Shown here piece by piece: positions 34,833 to 49,800 of a stretch of DNA of 64,000 nt. The stretch is from contig JAEUHN010000017.1 in the NCBI GenBank assembly GCA_016795365.1, positions 124,001-188,000 on the forward strand, in the 5' to 3' direction. A program made the position numbers and the translations under genes. The notes beneath the pieces were generated by a model. That model ran no database searches, was not told the DNA's origin, and saw only the letters and a program-made list of their open reading frames with translations. The stretch comes from Verrucomicrobiaceae bacterium (GTDB lineage Bacteria; Verrucomicrobiota; Verrucomicrobiia; Verrucomicrobiales; Verrucomicrobiaceae). Numbering within the stretch: position 1 is the first letter of the stretch; each line of letters starts with the position of its first letter.

Positions 34833-37800
34833 ATGAGCCCAAAAACTACAACCCTACGAAACCTGGTTCAGGCACTGATGGTGCTGCTGACCTTCCTTGG
34901 CTCCCTGCTGAAGCTGTCAGCCGCGCCAGCCGTTGTGGAAGAATACTTCATCCCCTTCGATGAAGATGACATCCTGACGGCATCGCAACACGCTTACACC
35001 GAGTATGCTCCGCTCAATTGCGGCTTGCGCGGGAACACGCTGTCCGACCCGATCGATCCGATTCGAAGCTTTCTCTCGTTCTCGGTTGGTGAGGACAACA
35101 CGGTGATCGTGTTCGACCATTGGGAGGACGGCTATGAACCGAACCCGAACGTCAAAACTCAGTCCAGCACCGTGATCTGGGGTGATGGTAATCTAACTAA
35201 CGGCGTCGCACCAGGCTACGCAGATGACCTTCTGGATAGGGGCGATGTGGTGACGATCAAAAACGATGTGGTCAGCACGACTCGTCTCAGCGTGGTGGAC
35301 TATGACGGCGGAGACCGCTTTGTCTCCACGGGTGCGCTCTCAGTGACTCGTTCGGCGTGGGCAACGCAGTCGGAAACCCTGATGGCTGGAGCCACGGAAG
35401 TGTATTCGACGGCTGCTTGGGGCACCAGCTTCAAGCTGCCTGTCGGCGAAAACTACGTAATGCTGGGCAACTCGCTCACGGATAACCGCTTCGAATACAC
35501 CGCAGCAACAATCCAGGCCTCGCAAGACTCCACGGTCATTAATATTGATGCAGATGCAAATGGCATTGCGGAAACATCGGTCACCATCAATCGCGGTCAG
35601 TCCCACTTCGTGAACGGCGGCCTGATGCAGAATGCCACGATCACCTCCTCCAAGCCCGTCAACGTGGTGGTTTACACGTCGGACAAGTGCGCCACGTATG
35701 AAGCCGACTGGTATTACTTGCCTCCTGTCAGCCTTTACTCGAGCAAATACATTGGTCCTGTGGGCACGCCGACGACTGGCACCACGCAGATCCACGTCCA
35801 CAATCCGAATGCTTCCTCCATCACGGTGAACTGGTTCACCCAAGGGCCCGCATCTGCCGGAACTCTCACTATTCCCGCCAACAGCGCTGTCTCTGTAACT
35901 TCGCCTAATCTGAGTGGTCAGCGTTTCGCCTCCACAGGCGGGGAGAACTTCATCGCCTTCGCTTCGATCAGTGCCAATGCCACAGGCGGTCCCTCAGGCT
36001 CTTCCAATGCGACATCCGTATGGGACTGGGGCTACACTCTGATTCCTTACTCGCTCATCTCCAATCAGATCATCTCCACCTCATGGTCGCCGGGCCGCGA
36101 CCCCAATTCCAGCGCAAGCCCCACGGCGAACGTATCTCCCATCTGGCTCACGGCGGATCACCTCTCCAATCCCACCTCGACCAGCACGATCAAAGTCTGC
36201 GTGGACTTCAACAACAATGGTGGATCTCTGACAGACATCAACGGTGTGACCTACGACCAGTCCTACAATGTCACGCCCCTCGACAGCCAGATCATATACG
36301 ATCCTGATGGCGACCAGACAGCCATGAAGCTCTGGGTTTGCGATGGCAGCGATGGCGTGATCGCCGCCGCCTGGGGCGAAGACCCGAACACGGCTCCCAC
36401 TGGCGCTCCATCTCTCGACCTTGGAACGACGGTGCTCAACGGCGTGCCCTTCTCGGCGGGCAAAAATGCGGCCCTTGCCAATGACGTGAATAACAACGGC
36501 CTCTTCGATGTGGGTGACACCGTTCGCTACACGGTCGTCGTGCGTAATGCAGGCTCCCTGCCGCTGGCTGCCAGCACGATGCATGTTTCCGACGTCTTCC
36601 CATCGGCCTTAGTCTATGTCGCTGGCTCCACCCTCGGCCAGCTTGGCACGAACACGCCAACCTCCGTCCCAGACGATGGCTCTGGCACTGCGTTCCCGCT
36701 TGATGGAGCAGGGGTTTATGTGCCCGTGGCCATCCCGCCGTTCTCGGAATACACCTACACATTTGATGGCATCATTCCGTCCTTCCCTCCGGGCAGCTCC
36801 ATTGTCAACAATGCTACCGTCAACGATGACACGACGACACGCAATCCAACGGCCACCGTCACCGTGGAAAGCCTCGCCACGATTGGCAACTTCGTTTGGT
36901 TCGATACCGATCTTGATGGCTTCCAGGATGGCACAGAAAGCGGCCTCTCCGGCGTGACGGTTACGCTCCTGGATAGCAGCGGCAACAATGTGGATAGCGA
37001 CCCGCTTACGGCGGGTGTCCAGCCTACGGTCACCACGACCAACGGCTCGGGTATTTACTCGTTCACCGTTCCCGGCGGCAGCTATATTGTCCAGGTCACG
37101 CCGCCTTCAGGCTACAGTGTGTCACCGCAGAATCAGGGTGTGGACGCCACCGACAGCGACATCAGCCCCACCACCTTCCGCACAGGTGTCATCACGATTG
37201 CGGCCGGTGCCACGGACAATACCAACGATGCCGGCTTCACCCAGCCGAGTAGCATCAGTGGCTCGGTGCTGGCTGACACGAACAATGACAACACTGGCGA
37301 CACTGGTATCTCTGGTGTCACCGTCACCCTCTTCACCGATCCGAATGGCGATGGCAATCCCGCCGATGGCACCCAGGTCGGTTCGCCGACAACGACTGCA
37401 ACGAATGGCAGCTACAGCTTCACCAACCTCCCCCCGGGCAACTACTTGGTAGTGGAGACCCAGCCCGCAGGCTATCTCAATGTGACCGATGTGGACAGCA
37501 CCACGCCTGGCGATGACGTGGCCAACTCCAGCACCACGGACAACCGCATCCCGGTCGGCCTCGTCTCAAACGAAAACGATACCGGCAACGACTTCATCGA
37601 AGAGCAGCCTGGTGTGATCAGCGGTTCGGTCTTTGCGGACACGAACAATGACAACGCCGGCGACACTGGTATCTCCAGCGTGACGGTGACGCTGTTCACC
37701 GATCCGAATGGCGATGGAGATCCAGCTGATGGCGCACAGGTCGGTTCACCGGCGACCACTGCCGCCAATGGCAGCTACAGCTTCACCAACCTGGCTCCGG

Positions 37801-40800
37801 GCAGCTACGTGGTGGTTGAAACTCAGCCTGCTGGTTATCTCAATGTGACCGATGTGGACAGCACCACGCCAGGCGATGATGCGGCCAACTCCAGCACCAC
37901 GGACAATCGCATTCCTGTGGCCGTGAATGCGGGTGAGACCGATAATGGCAACGATTTCATCGAAGAGCAGCCTGGTGTCATCAGCGGTTCGGTCTTTGCT
38001 GACACGAACAATGACAACACTGGCGACACAGGCATCTCTGGTGTCACCGTCACGCTCTTCACTGATCCGAATGGCGACGGCAATCCTGCTGATGGCGCAC
38101 AGGTCGGTTCACCGGCGACGACGGCCGCCAATGGCAGCTACAGTTTCACTAACCTTGCTCCAGGCAGCTATGTGGTCGTGGAAACCCAGCCCTCGGGCTA
38201 TCTCAACGTGACCGATGTGGACAGCACCACGCCAGGCGATGATGCGGCCAACTCCAGCACCACGGACAATCGCATTCCTGTGGCCGTGAATGCGGGCGAG
38301 ACAGACAATGGCAATGATTTCATCGAAGAACTGCCCGGCGTCATCAGCGGCTCCGTGCTGGCCGATACGAACAATGATAACACTGGCGACACGGGCATCT
38401 CCGGCGTGACGGTGACGCTGTTCACCGATCCAAATGGCGACGGTGATCCCACCGATGGTGCGCCGGTCGGTTCACCGGCGACCACCGCCATCAATGGCAG
38501 CTACAGCTTCACCAACCTCGCTCCTGGCAGCTATGTGGTGGTGGAAACTCAGCCCGCTGGCTATCTCACACTCAGCGATGGCGACTCTACCACACCGGGT
38601 GACGACGTGGCCAATGCCAGCACTACGGACAACCGCATCCCTGTCACCGTGAATGCCGGGGAAACAGACACGGGCAATGATTTTATCGAGAATCAACCCG
38701 GCACGATCTCCGGCAACGTCTATGTTGACCTCGATAATGACAACATTGCGGACCAGGGGCTCCAGGGTGTGGTGCTCACGCTGATGACAGACCCCAATGG
38801 CGATGGCAACCCCGCCGACGGCACCCAGGTGGGCTCCACCGTCACCACCGACGTCAACGGCTTCTACACCTTCACCAATCTGGCTCCTGGCAGCTATGTA
38901 GTCGTGGAGACCCAGCCTTCCGGCTATCTCACTGTCAGCGATGGCGACTCCACATCGCCTGGTGATGATGTGGCCAATGCCAGCACTACGGACAACCGCG
39001 TTGCCGTAGCCATCACCGCGGGTGAGACGGACACAGGCAATGACTTCCTGGAAGAGAACCCCGGCGTTATCAGCGGCTCCGTGCTGGCTGATACGAACAA
39101 CGATGACGACGGCGACGTGGGCATCCAAGGCGTGACGATCACCCTCTTCACCGATCCAAACGGCGACGGGAATCCCGCGGACGGCGTCCAGGTGGGCAGC
39201 CCCATCACGACGAACTCCTCGGGCGACTACACTTTCACTGGCCTGCCGCCGGGTAATTATGTGGTCGTGGAGACCCAGCCCTCTGGATACCTCACGGTCA
39301 GCGATGGCGACAGCACGAATGGGGGAGATGATCTCGCGAATGCCAGCATCACCGATAACCGCATCCCCGTGGGCCTTGATGGCGGCGAAAACGATACGGG
39401 GAATGAGTTCATCGAAGAGCAGCCTGGTGTCATCAGCGGCTCCGTGCTGGCCGATACGAACAATGACAACACCGGAGACACAGGCATCTCTGGTGTCACC
39501 GTCACGCTCTTCACTGATCCGAATGGCGATGGCGATCCAGCCGATGGTGCACAGGTAGGCTCGCCGGCGACGACGGCCGCCAATGGCAGCTACAGCTTCA
39601 CTAACCTGCCCCCCGGCAACTACTTGGTCGTGGAGACCCAGCCCTCGGGTTATCTCAATGTGACCGATGTGGACAGCACCACGCCAGGCGATGATGCGGC
39701 CAACTCCAGCACCACGGACAACCGCATCCCTGCGGCCGTGAATGCGGGCGAGACAGACAATGGCAATGACTTCATCGAAGAACTGCCCGGCGTCATAAGC
39801 GGCTCGGTGCTGGCCGATACGAACAATGACAACACCGGAGACACAGGCATCTCTGGTGTCACCGTCACGCTCTTTACTGATCCGAATGGCGACGGCAATC
39901 CAGCCGATGGTGCGCCGGTCGGTTCACCAGCGACGACTGCTGCCAATGGCAGCTACAGCTTCACCAATCTGGCTCCTGGCAGCTATATAGTCGTGGAGAC
40001 CCAGCCCGCCGGTTATCTCGATGTGACCGACGTGGACAGCACCACGCCAGGCGATGATGCGGCCAACTCCAGCGCTGCGGACAACCGCATCCCTGTGGCC
40101 GTGAATGCGGGCGAGACAGACGATGGCAATGATTTCATCGAGGAGCAGCCCGGTGTCATCAGCGGTTCGGTCCTTGCTGACACCAACAATGACAACACTG
40201 GCGACACAGGCCTGTCCAGTGTGACGGTGACGCTCTTCACCGATCCGAATGGTGACGGCGACCCAGCCGATGGCGCACAGGTTGGTTCACCAGCGATGAC
40301 TGCCGCCAATGGCAGCTACAGCTTCACCAATCTTGCTCCGGGCAGCTACGTCGTGGTGGAAACCCAGCCCGCAGGTTATTTCACCATTACCGATGTGGAC
40401 AGCACCACGCCAGGCGATGATGTGGCCAACTCCAGCACCACGGACAATCGCATTCCCGTGGGTATCAGCGCCAGTGAAAGCGATACTGGCAATGATTTCA
40501 TCGAAGAACAGCCTGGTATCATCACGGGCTCCGTATTGGCCGATGCGGATAATGACAACGATGGCGACACGCCGATTGTCGGTGTTGTGCTCACGCTTGT
40601 CGATAGCAGCGGCAATCCTGTCGATGGCGATCCGAACACTTCAGGTGTGCAGCCCATTACGACTACGACCCAGCCGGACGGCACCTACACCTTCCTTGAT
40701 GTGCCCCCCGGCACGTATGGTGTGAAGGAAACCCAGCCAAGCGGTTACCTGGATGTGACTGACAGTGATGGCGGCGATCCAAGCGAAGTGCGTCCAATCA

Positions 40801-43800
40801 ATGTCGTGGCAGGAGCCACCACCAACGGGGTGGACTTCGTTGAAGAACTGCCTGGCGCGATCAGCGGCTCAGTGCTGGCCGATGCGGACAATGACGATGA
40901 TGGCGACTCCGGCATCGCTGGCGCTACCGTCACGCTCTTCACCGACCCGAACGGCGATGGCAATCCTGCCGATGGCACCCAGGTAGGGTCACCGGCTACG
41001 ACGCCCGCGAATGGCAGCTACAGTTTCACCAACCTTGCCCCTGGTAGCTATGTGGTCGTGGAGACCCAGCCTGCGGGTTATCTCAATGTGACGGACCTGG
41101 ACAGCACCTCGCCCGGCGATGACGTGGCGAACTCCAGCACTTCAGACAACCGTATTCCCGTGGCCATCAGCGCTGGCGAAAGCGATACGGGCAATGACTT
41201 CATCGAAGAGCTCCCCGGCGTCATCACTGGCACCGTGCTGGCCGATGTGGATAATGACAACGACGGCGATGATCCGATCCCGTCTGTCACGCTAACTCTC
41301 GTCGATAGCAGCGGAAGTCCGGTGGACGGCGATCCGAATACGGCTGGCGTGCAACCCATCACGACTACAACTCAGCCGGACGGCACCTACACCTTTACCA
41401 ACATTCCTCCCGGAACTTATGGTGTGAAGGAAACCCAGCCTCCTGGATACCTCAATGTCTCGGATAGCGATGGCGGCAATCCAAGCGAGGTCCGTCCGAT
41501 CAATGTGGTGGCAGGCACCACCACCAGCGGTGTTGACTTTATTGAGGAAGAGCCCGGCACCATCAGCGGCACCGTTCTGGCCGACACCGATAACGACGAT
41601 TCCGGCGACGCACCTCTGGCGAATGTGACACTCACCCTCGTCGATCCAAGTGGCAACCCCGTCGATGGCGATCCCAACACGTCCGGCGTGCAGCCCATCA
41701 CCACGGTCACACAACCCGACGGCACTTACATCTTCACCAATGTCCCACCTGGAACTTATGGTGTGTTGGAAACCCAGCCGAATGGTTATAACAGTCTCAG
41801 CGATATCGATGGTGGCGACCCGAATGAGGTGCGCCCGATCCTGGTCACCGCTGGCGGCGACACCACGGGCATCGACTTCGTGGAGGAGCAGCCGGCTGTG
41901 ATTGCGGGCCGCGTCCTCAATGACACGGATGGCGATGGCGACGGCGATGCTGCCATTTCTGGCACGGTCATCACACTCTACACCGATCCGAACGGCGATG
42001 GCGATCCGACCGATGGTGTCATCTTGGGCTCCCCAGTGACCACGAATGCGAACGGTGCCTACACCTTCTCCAACCTCGATCCAGGCAGCTATGTGGTGAT
42101 CGAGACGCAGCCCACCGGCTTCCTTACCATGTCTGATGGCGACTCCACCACAGACACCGCAGGCAGCCCGGCCGATGCCGCGAACAGCAGCCTCACGGAC
42201 AACCGCATCGCGGTGAACGCCAAGGCGGGCGAGACGGACAATGGTAACGACTTCATTGAGGCCGTGCCCGCCACGATTGGTGACTTCATCTTCCACGACT
42301 TGAACCGCAATGGAGTTCAGGACGCTGGCGAGCCTGGTGTAGAGGGTGTGACCGTTACGCTTTATGACGCTGCAGGCACCACAGTGATCAGCTCGACGAC
42401 GACCAATGGCTTGGGTCGCTATGAGTTTGCCGATCTCAACCCCGGTGACTATCGCGTGGGTGTTCCGCTCTCGTTGACCAATGGAGATCTGCTGTCCCCT
42501 AGCGACGTGGGTAGCGACCTCGCCGACAGCGATGCAAACCCGGCCACTGGCCTCACCGCTGTTTACAACCTTCTGCCCGCTGAAAACGACGCCACGGCTG
42601 ACGTCGGTTACTACTCGCCCAAGGGCAGCATCGGCTCCCTTGTGTGGAAGGATCTGAACCGCGATGGCGTGCAGCAGATCGGTGAGCCTGGCATCGAGAA
42701 CATCACCGTCACCCTCTACGATGGCTCTGGCGTTGCCATCGGTTCCACGGTCACAGATGCCCTTGGCTACTACAACTTCCGCGACCTCGATCCTGGCACT
42801 TACAGCATTGGTGTGCCTGCCACACTGGTGGAGGGCTGCATCCTCACTTCACCTGATCAGGGTGGGAATGACAACGGGGACAGTGACGCGATCGTGGCCA
42901 CCGGCCGCACGCCGAACTTCACGCTCGGCATCGGCGAGAACAGCGACACTGTGGACATTGGCTTCCTCAATCCGCTGGGCCGCATCGGTGACTTCGTGTG
43001 GATGGATTTGAATCGTGACTTCCAGCAGAACCTCGGCGAGCCGGGCATCGGTGACGTGACCGTTGTGCTCTACAATGCCGCAGATGTGGCCGTGGGCACC
43101 ACCACGACAAATGGCACGGGCTTCTACGAGTTCGTCAATCTCCAGCCCGGCACCTACAGCGTCGGCTTCCCTACCACCCTGCCCAATGGTGTCGTGCTCA
43201 CGGACTCGCAGCAGGGTGCTGCCGCCACGGACAGTAATCCTAACCCTACCACAGGTCGCACAGCGAATGTGACGATCGGCCAGGCGGAGACGAATGTGAC
43301 CATCGATGCAGGCTATATCTCGCCCTTCGCCAGCATCGGTCAGTTTGTCTGGCGTGACCTCGACCGTGACGGTCGTCAGGACGCAGGCGAACCGGGCATC
43401 GGAGGCGTGCCAGTCAATCTTTACAATGATCTCGGGGTGCTCGTGGGCACCACCACCACGGATAGCCTGGGCTACTTCCACTTCACCATGCTACAGCCCG
43501 GCACCTACCATGTCAGCTTCCCCACCAGCCTGGGCAATCAGGACGTGCTCACTGCGGCAGATGCCGGCGGTGACACGCTGGACAGTGATGCTGATACGAC
43601 CACGGGCCACACGCCAGTCGTGGCGCTCAGTGCTGGTCAAAATTACGTCGATTACGCCGCCGGCTACGTCTCGCCGCTTGGCAGCATCGGTGACTTCGTT
43701 TTCATGGATCTGAATGAAGACGGCATCCAGGATCCGAACGAGCCGGGCATCTCCGGTGTCACGGTGAATCTGGTCAATGGCAGCGGCACCGTGATCGGCA

Positions 43801-46800
43801 CCACCACCACGAATGCCACGGGTCGCTACGTGTTCATGGACTTGCAGCCCGGCACTTACGCAGTGCAGTTCCCCACTTCGATCCAGGGCGGCAGCATGGC
43901 TTTGACCAAGCTGGACATTGGCAGCAATGACGAACAGGACAGTGATGCCAGCCAGTCCAGCGGCAAGACTGCCAACCTCACCCTCGCCAGCGGCGAGTCT
44001 ATTACGAGTCTCGACGCCGGCTATGTGCCGAACTTCGGCAGCATCGGTGACCGCGTCTTCGCTGATCTCGACCGCGATGGCGTGCAGGATTCCGATGAGC
44101 CGGGCATCCAAGGTGTAACGGTTACGCTGCTGGATGACAATGGGGACCCTGTGGGCACCACTACGACTGACGCTGGCGGCTACTACCACTTCACTGGCTT
44201 ACAGCCTGGCGACTATGTTGTGCAGTTCCCGCTCAGCCTGCCTAATGGCACAGTGCTGTCCACGCCTGCACAGGGCGGCGATCCGGCCAAGGACAGCGAT
44301 CCATCCACTACAACGGGACGCAGCGCCGTCGTTGCGGTGACTGCCTCCAGTAACATTACCGATGTGGACGCTGGTTACCTTGCGCCACAGGCCAGCATCG
44401 GTGACTTCGTATGGAAGGACTTGAATCGCAACGGCGTGCAGGATCCTGGGGAACCTGGCATCGAAGGCGTCACCGTCACGCTGCGTAATAGCACCGGCAG
44501 TGCCATCGGCACTACGTCCACGGATGCGACTGGCCACTACAGCTTCACGGACCTCGCTCCAGGCGACTATTCGCTCTCCTTCCCCATCACATTCACCGGC
44601 GGTCTCGTGCTCGGCACCGCTGACCAGGGTGCCGACGGCGCGGATAGCGATCCTGACAAGACCACCGGTTTCACCATCACCACAACGCTTGCGATGGGCG
44701 AGAATGACGTTTCATGGGATGCCGCCTACCTGAGCCCGCTAGGCAGCATCGGCGACTTCGTTTGGAACGATCTCGACCGTGATGGGGTGCAAGATTCGGG
44801 TGAACCAGGCATTGCTGGTATCGCCGTCACCTTGCTCAACAGCACGGGTGATCCGATCGGCACCACCACCACGGATTCCACCGGTCACTTCGTCTTCCCT
44901 GATCTGCTCCCCGGCGACTATGCCCTGCAGTTCCCGGTCACACTGCCTGATGGTCGGGTGCTGTCGCCGACCACTGGCGGCACCAGCTCTACCAACAGCG
45001 ATCCGGACACAGGCACCGGCGTCACGCCGACTATTACGCTCACGTCGGGTCAAACCAATACCGACCTCGATGCCGGCTACTACTCGCCGCTCGGCAGCGT
45101 GGGTGACCGCGTGTGGCTCGACCTCGATCAGGACGGAGCACAGGATCCCGGTGAACCTGGCATTCAGGGTGTGACTGTCACCTTGCTCAACAGCAGCGGC
45201 ACTTCCCTGGGCACTACTACCACCGCTGCCTCCGGCCACTACCTCTTCACCGACCTACAGCCGGGAACTTACTCGGTGGCCTTCCCCACCTCGCTCTCCG
45301 ATGGACGCCTGCTCAGCAGTCCCGATCAGGCTGCGGGTGACGATGCGTTGGACAGCGACGCGAATGTGAGCACGGGCAAGACGGTGCCCTTCACTCTCGC
45401 GACTGCCGAGAACAAGACCACGATGGACGCTGGCTTCTACTCGCCGGACAGCAGCATTGGTGATTTCGTCTGGCGCGATTTGGACCGCGATGGTGTGCAG
45501 GATCCAGGCGAACCTGGCATCCAGGGTGTGCTCGTTACTTTGTATGACAGCCTCGGTGCGCCGGTCGGCACCACCATCACCGATGCCACCGGCCATTTCG
45601 CATTCACCGGCCTGAAGCCTGGCGATTACACACTCGGCTTCCCCACCACGCTTGGCGCTGGACTCGCCCTCAGCACGCCAGATCAGGCCAGCGATTCTTC
45701 GGACAGCGACCCTTCCACCACCACGGGCCGCACTCCGGTGATCACGCTCACTGCTGGTCAGCACATCGATACGACCGACGCGGGCTACAACAATCCGCTC
45801 GCTTCGATCAGCAACTTCGTGTGGAACGACACCGACCGCGATGGCACCCAGGACTCTGGCGAGCAAGGCATCCAGGGCGTGACGGTCACCCTGCTCAACA
45901 GCAGTGGCACGGCGATTGGTTCCACCACGACAGACGCCAGCGGCTTCTACAGCTTTGTCGATCTCCAGCCCGGAACCTACAAGGTGAGCTTCCCGGCTTC
46001 GCTCAACAGTGGTGCCCTCGTGCTGACCATGGCGGACCAAGGCCTCGACAGCGCCGACAGTGATGCAGACAAGACTACCGGCATCACCGCCAGCCTCACG
46101 CTAGTGGCTGGTCAGAATGATGACAGCATCGACGCTGGCTACGTCTCGCCACGCGGCAGCATTGGTGACTTCGTCTTCGCTGATTTGGATCGCGACGGGG
46201 TCCAAGATCCAGGTGAACCGGGCATCGCTGGGATGACGGTGACGCTGCTCGACAGCTCGGGCACACCGCTTGGCACCACCATCACGGACGGCACCGGACG
46301 CTATGTGTTCTCCGATCTCGCTCCGGGAAGCTACGCGGTTCAGTTCCCTGTGACTCTGCCTGGTGGCAGCGTGCTCGGCATGCCGGGCCAGGGCACTGAT
46401 CCGGCCAAGGACAGTGATCCGGACTCGACTACGGGCAAGACGACACCGATTACCCTTACGGAAGGCCAGATCGTCACCTCCGTGGACGCTGGCTACACCA
46501 ACCCGCTCGCCAGCATTGGCGACCGCGTGTGGATGGACGTCAACCGTGACGGTATCCAGCAGCCCGGCGAGCCTGGCATCTCGGGTGTTCCTGTGACCTT
46601 GTATAACAGCTCTGGCACTGCCGTGGGCACGGACGTGACCGATGGCGAGGGCTACTACACCTTCCTTGGTCTCCAGCCAGGCAGTTACTCCATTGGCTTC
46701 CCTGCCACGCAGGGCGGACTGGTGCTCACGGGTGCTGACCTCGGCACCGAATCGACCGACAGCGATGCGAACGTGGCCACCGGTCGCACCGGCACGATCG

Positions 46801-49800
46801 CCCTGGCCGCTGGTCAAACTTATACCGACGCCGACGCGGGCTACGTCTCGCCGCTCGCAAGTGTGGGTGACTTTGTGTGGCTCGACCTCGATCGTGACGG
46901 CACGCAGGACCCGGGTGAACCCGGCATCGCAGGTGTTACTGTCACGCTGTTGGATTCCGCCGGTTCTCCGGTGGGCACTACCGTGACAGATGCGACAGGC
47001 CACTACCTCTTCGGCAGCCTGCAGCCCGGCACTTACAGCATCGAATTCCCGCTCAATACGCAGCCCGGATACGTGCTTGCCACGCCTGATCAGGGCGGAG
47101 ATGAAGCGAAGGATAGCGATGCAAGCCCGACGACGGGCCGCACCCCGGGCTTCACACTCACTGGCGGTGTGAACCAGCTCGACATCGACACGGCCTACAC
47201 CTCACCTTTCGCCAGCCTGGGCAACTTCGTTTGGCATGACCTCAACCGCGATGGCGTGCAGCAGCCCGGAGAGCCCGGCATCGCCAACGTGACCGTGACG
47301 CTCTTCAACGCTGCCGGCACTGCCATTGGCACTGATGTCACGGATGCCACTGGCTTCTATAGCTTCGTCGATCTCCAGCCCGGTGAATACTACATCGGCG
47401 TGCCCACCACGATGCCCGACGGCCTCGCCCTGGGCACTCAGAACGTGGGTGATGATGCCCTGGACAGCGATGTCTCTCCGCTCACCGCACGCTCGGCACT
47501 CACCACGTTGACGGCAGGTGAAAACGACATCTCCATGGACGTTGCCTACGTGACACCGTTCGGCAGTATCGGCGACCGCGTCTGGCGCGACATCGACCGC
47601 GATGGTATCCAGGATGCGGGTGAGCCAGGAATCTCGAACGTGCGCGTGACGCTTTACGACAGCACCGGCACGGCGATCGGCACGGATGTCACTGACGGGC
47701 TCGGCTACTACAGCTTCACCGATCTCCAGCCCGGCACCTACACCATTGGCTTCCCAACGGAACTTGCTGACGGCGCATTGATCGGTCTCCAGGATCAAGG
47801 CACTGATGACAAGGACAGCGATCCAAGTGCTACCACTGGACGCACTGCCACCATCACGCTCACCGCTGGTCAAGCGGTGACCACCGTAGACGCCGCCTAC
47901 ATCAATCCACCGCTCAGCCTGGGCAACAGCGTCTGGCTTGATCAAGATCATGATGGCGTGCAGGACCTCGGCGAGCCCGGCATCCAGGGCGCGAAGGTGG
48001 AACTCTTCCTGGCGAACATGACGCCCGCCCGCGACTACGAAGGCACGCTCGTGCCCTCGCAGACCACCGGCACGGACGGCCTGTATATGTTCCCGAACCT
48101 TGCCCCCGGCGACTATATCGTGCGCGTCACGCCTCCCGCCAGCTCCGGTCTCAAGCCAACCACAGGCGGTGCTGATCCTGACAACGACAACAACAAGGAC
48201 AGCCACGGCGTGGAAATGATCGGCGAGAGCTACGTGCAGACCCTGCCCGTTACGCTGGCAAATAACAGCGAGCCTGTCACCGACGGCGACGTGGATACCA
48301 ACACCAACCTCAGCGTGGACATTGGCTTCTACTATCCGAAGTATGACCTCGCGTTGCGCAAGTCCCTGCCCTCCACCCAGGCCAATCCGATCAAGGCGGG
48401 CAGCAAGGTGACCTTCGCCATCGAAGTCTTCAACCAGGGTGACATTGCTGTGAACAACGTCAGCCTTGTGGACTATACGCCCACCGGCCTCGTGCTTGAT
48501 CCCGCGCTAAGCCCTAACTGGACTGCGCAAACCAATGGCTGGGCCACGGGCCTCATCATCAACCCGATCGCCCCCGGCAAGTCCGCCGTGGTCACGATCA
48601 CTTACAACGTGGCTCTGAGTGCCGAAGGCCAGACGCTGCACAACTTTGCCGAAGTCACCGGTGCCAAGGATCCCGACGGTGCTGTGATCGCGGACGTGGA
48701 CAGCACATTCGACGCCAGCCCGTCCAATGACGGACTCGTCACCAATGACGAACTCTACAACAATAACGGTGATGAAGACGACCACGACGGTGGCGATATC
48801 GTGATCTTGCCTCCGGGCGTCTGGGACCTCGCTCTGCGCAAGTCCCTCGCCAACGGCCAGTCGCTCGCTGTCAACCCCGGCGACAGCGTGACCTATAATA
48901 TCGAGGTCTTCAACCAAGGCGGCGAGCCAGCCTACAATGTGAAGGTCGTGGACTATATCCCAGCCCAGATGACCCTGGCTGATCTGCGCTGGAGCAGCGG
49001 CACGGGCAACACGGCCACTACCACTCTCAATCAAGCGCTCCAGCCCGGCACCAGCGTGGTGCTGCCGATCATCCTGAGGCTCAACAGCTCCGTTGTCGGA
49101 CCTCTCGATGTGGGCAATGCCGCCGAGATTCAGTCCTTCGTCGATGTGAACGGTGGCACGCGCCCCGACACTGACAGCACGCCGGACAACATCGCCAGCA
49201 ATGACGGCCCGCAAACCGATGACGCCATCGGTAATGAAAACAGCGACCAGGATGACTTCGACGTCGCCATCGTGAAGGTGAATCCGCCGCAGGTCTTCGA
49301 TCTCGCGATGCGCAAGCGCCTTGCCGAAGGCCAGAACCGTAGCGTCGTCCGCGGCGGTCTGGTGACCTTTGACATCGAAGTCTTCAACCAGGGCAGCATC
49401 GCTGCCAGCAACGTGGTCGTAACCGACTACCTGCCCTCCACGCTCACGCTCGAAGATGGCAACTGGTTCCCCACCTTGCCCGGCCAGGTGGCAACGACGA
49501 TCTACGGTCCCGTGCTCCCCGGCCAGTCCGCTCACGTGACGCTCACCGCACGCTTGAGCAGCAATGCCACCTACAACGCCACGATCACCAACACCGCTGA
49601 AATCAGCGCCGCCTACGACGGCGCTGGCCTCGCGAAAATTGATGCCGACTCCGTGATGGACAATAACCCGACCAACAACGGTGCGGCCACGGATGATGCG
49701 ATCAGCGGTGAAAACGGTGACAAAGACAACACCGATCTAGCCACCTTCGTCGTGGCACCGCCGGGCGTCTTCGACCTCGCTCTGCGCACCACCCTTGCCA

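Noticed and set aside
37254-42272. Regular repeat spacing as a CRISPR-like or satellite array
   Set aside because: The 363-bp period is a multiple of three, the frame is open throughout and the units are SdrB-like protein domains.
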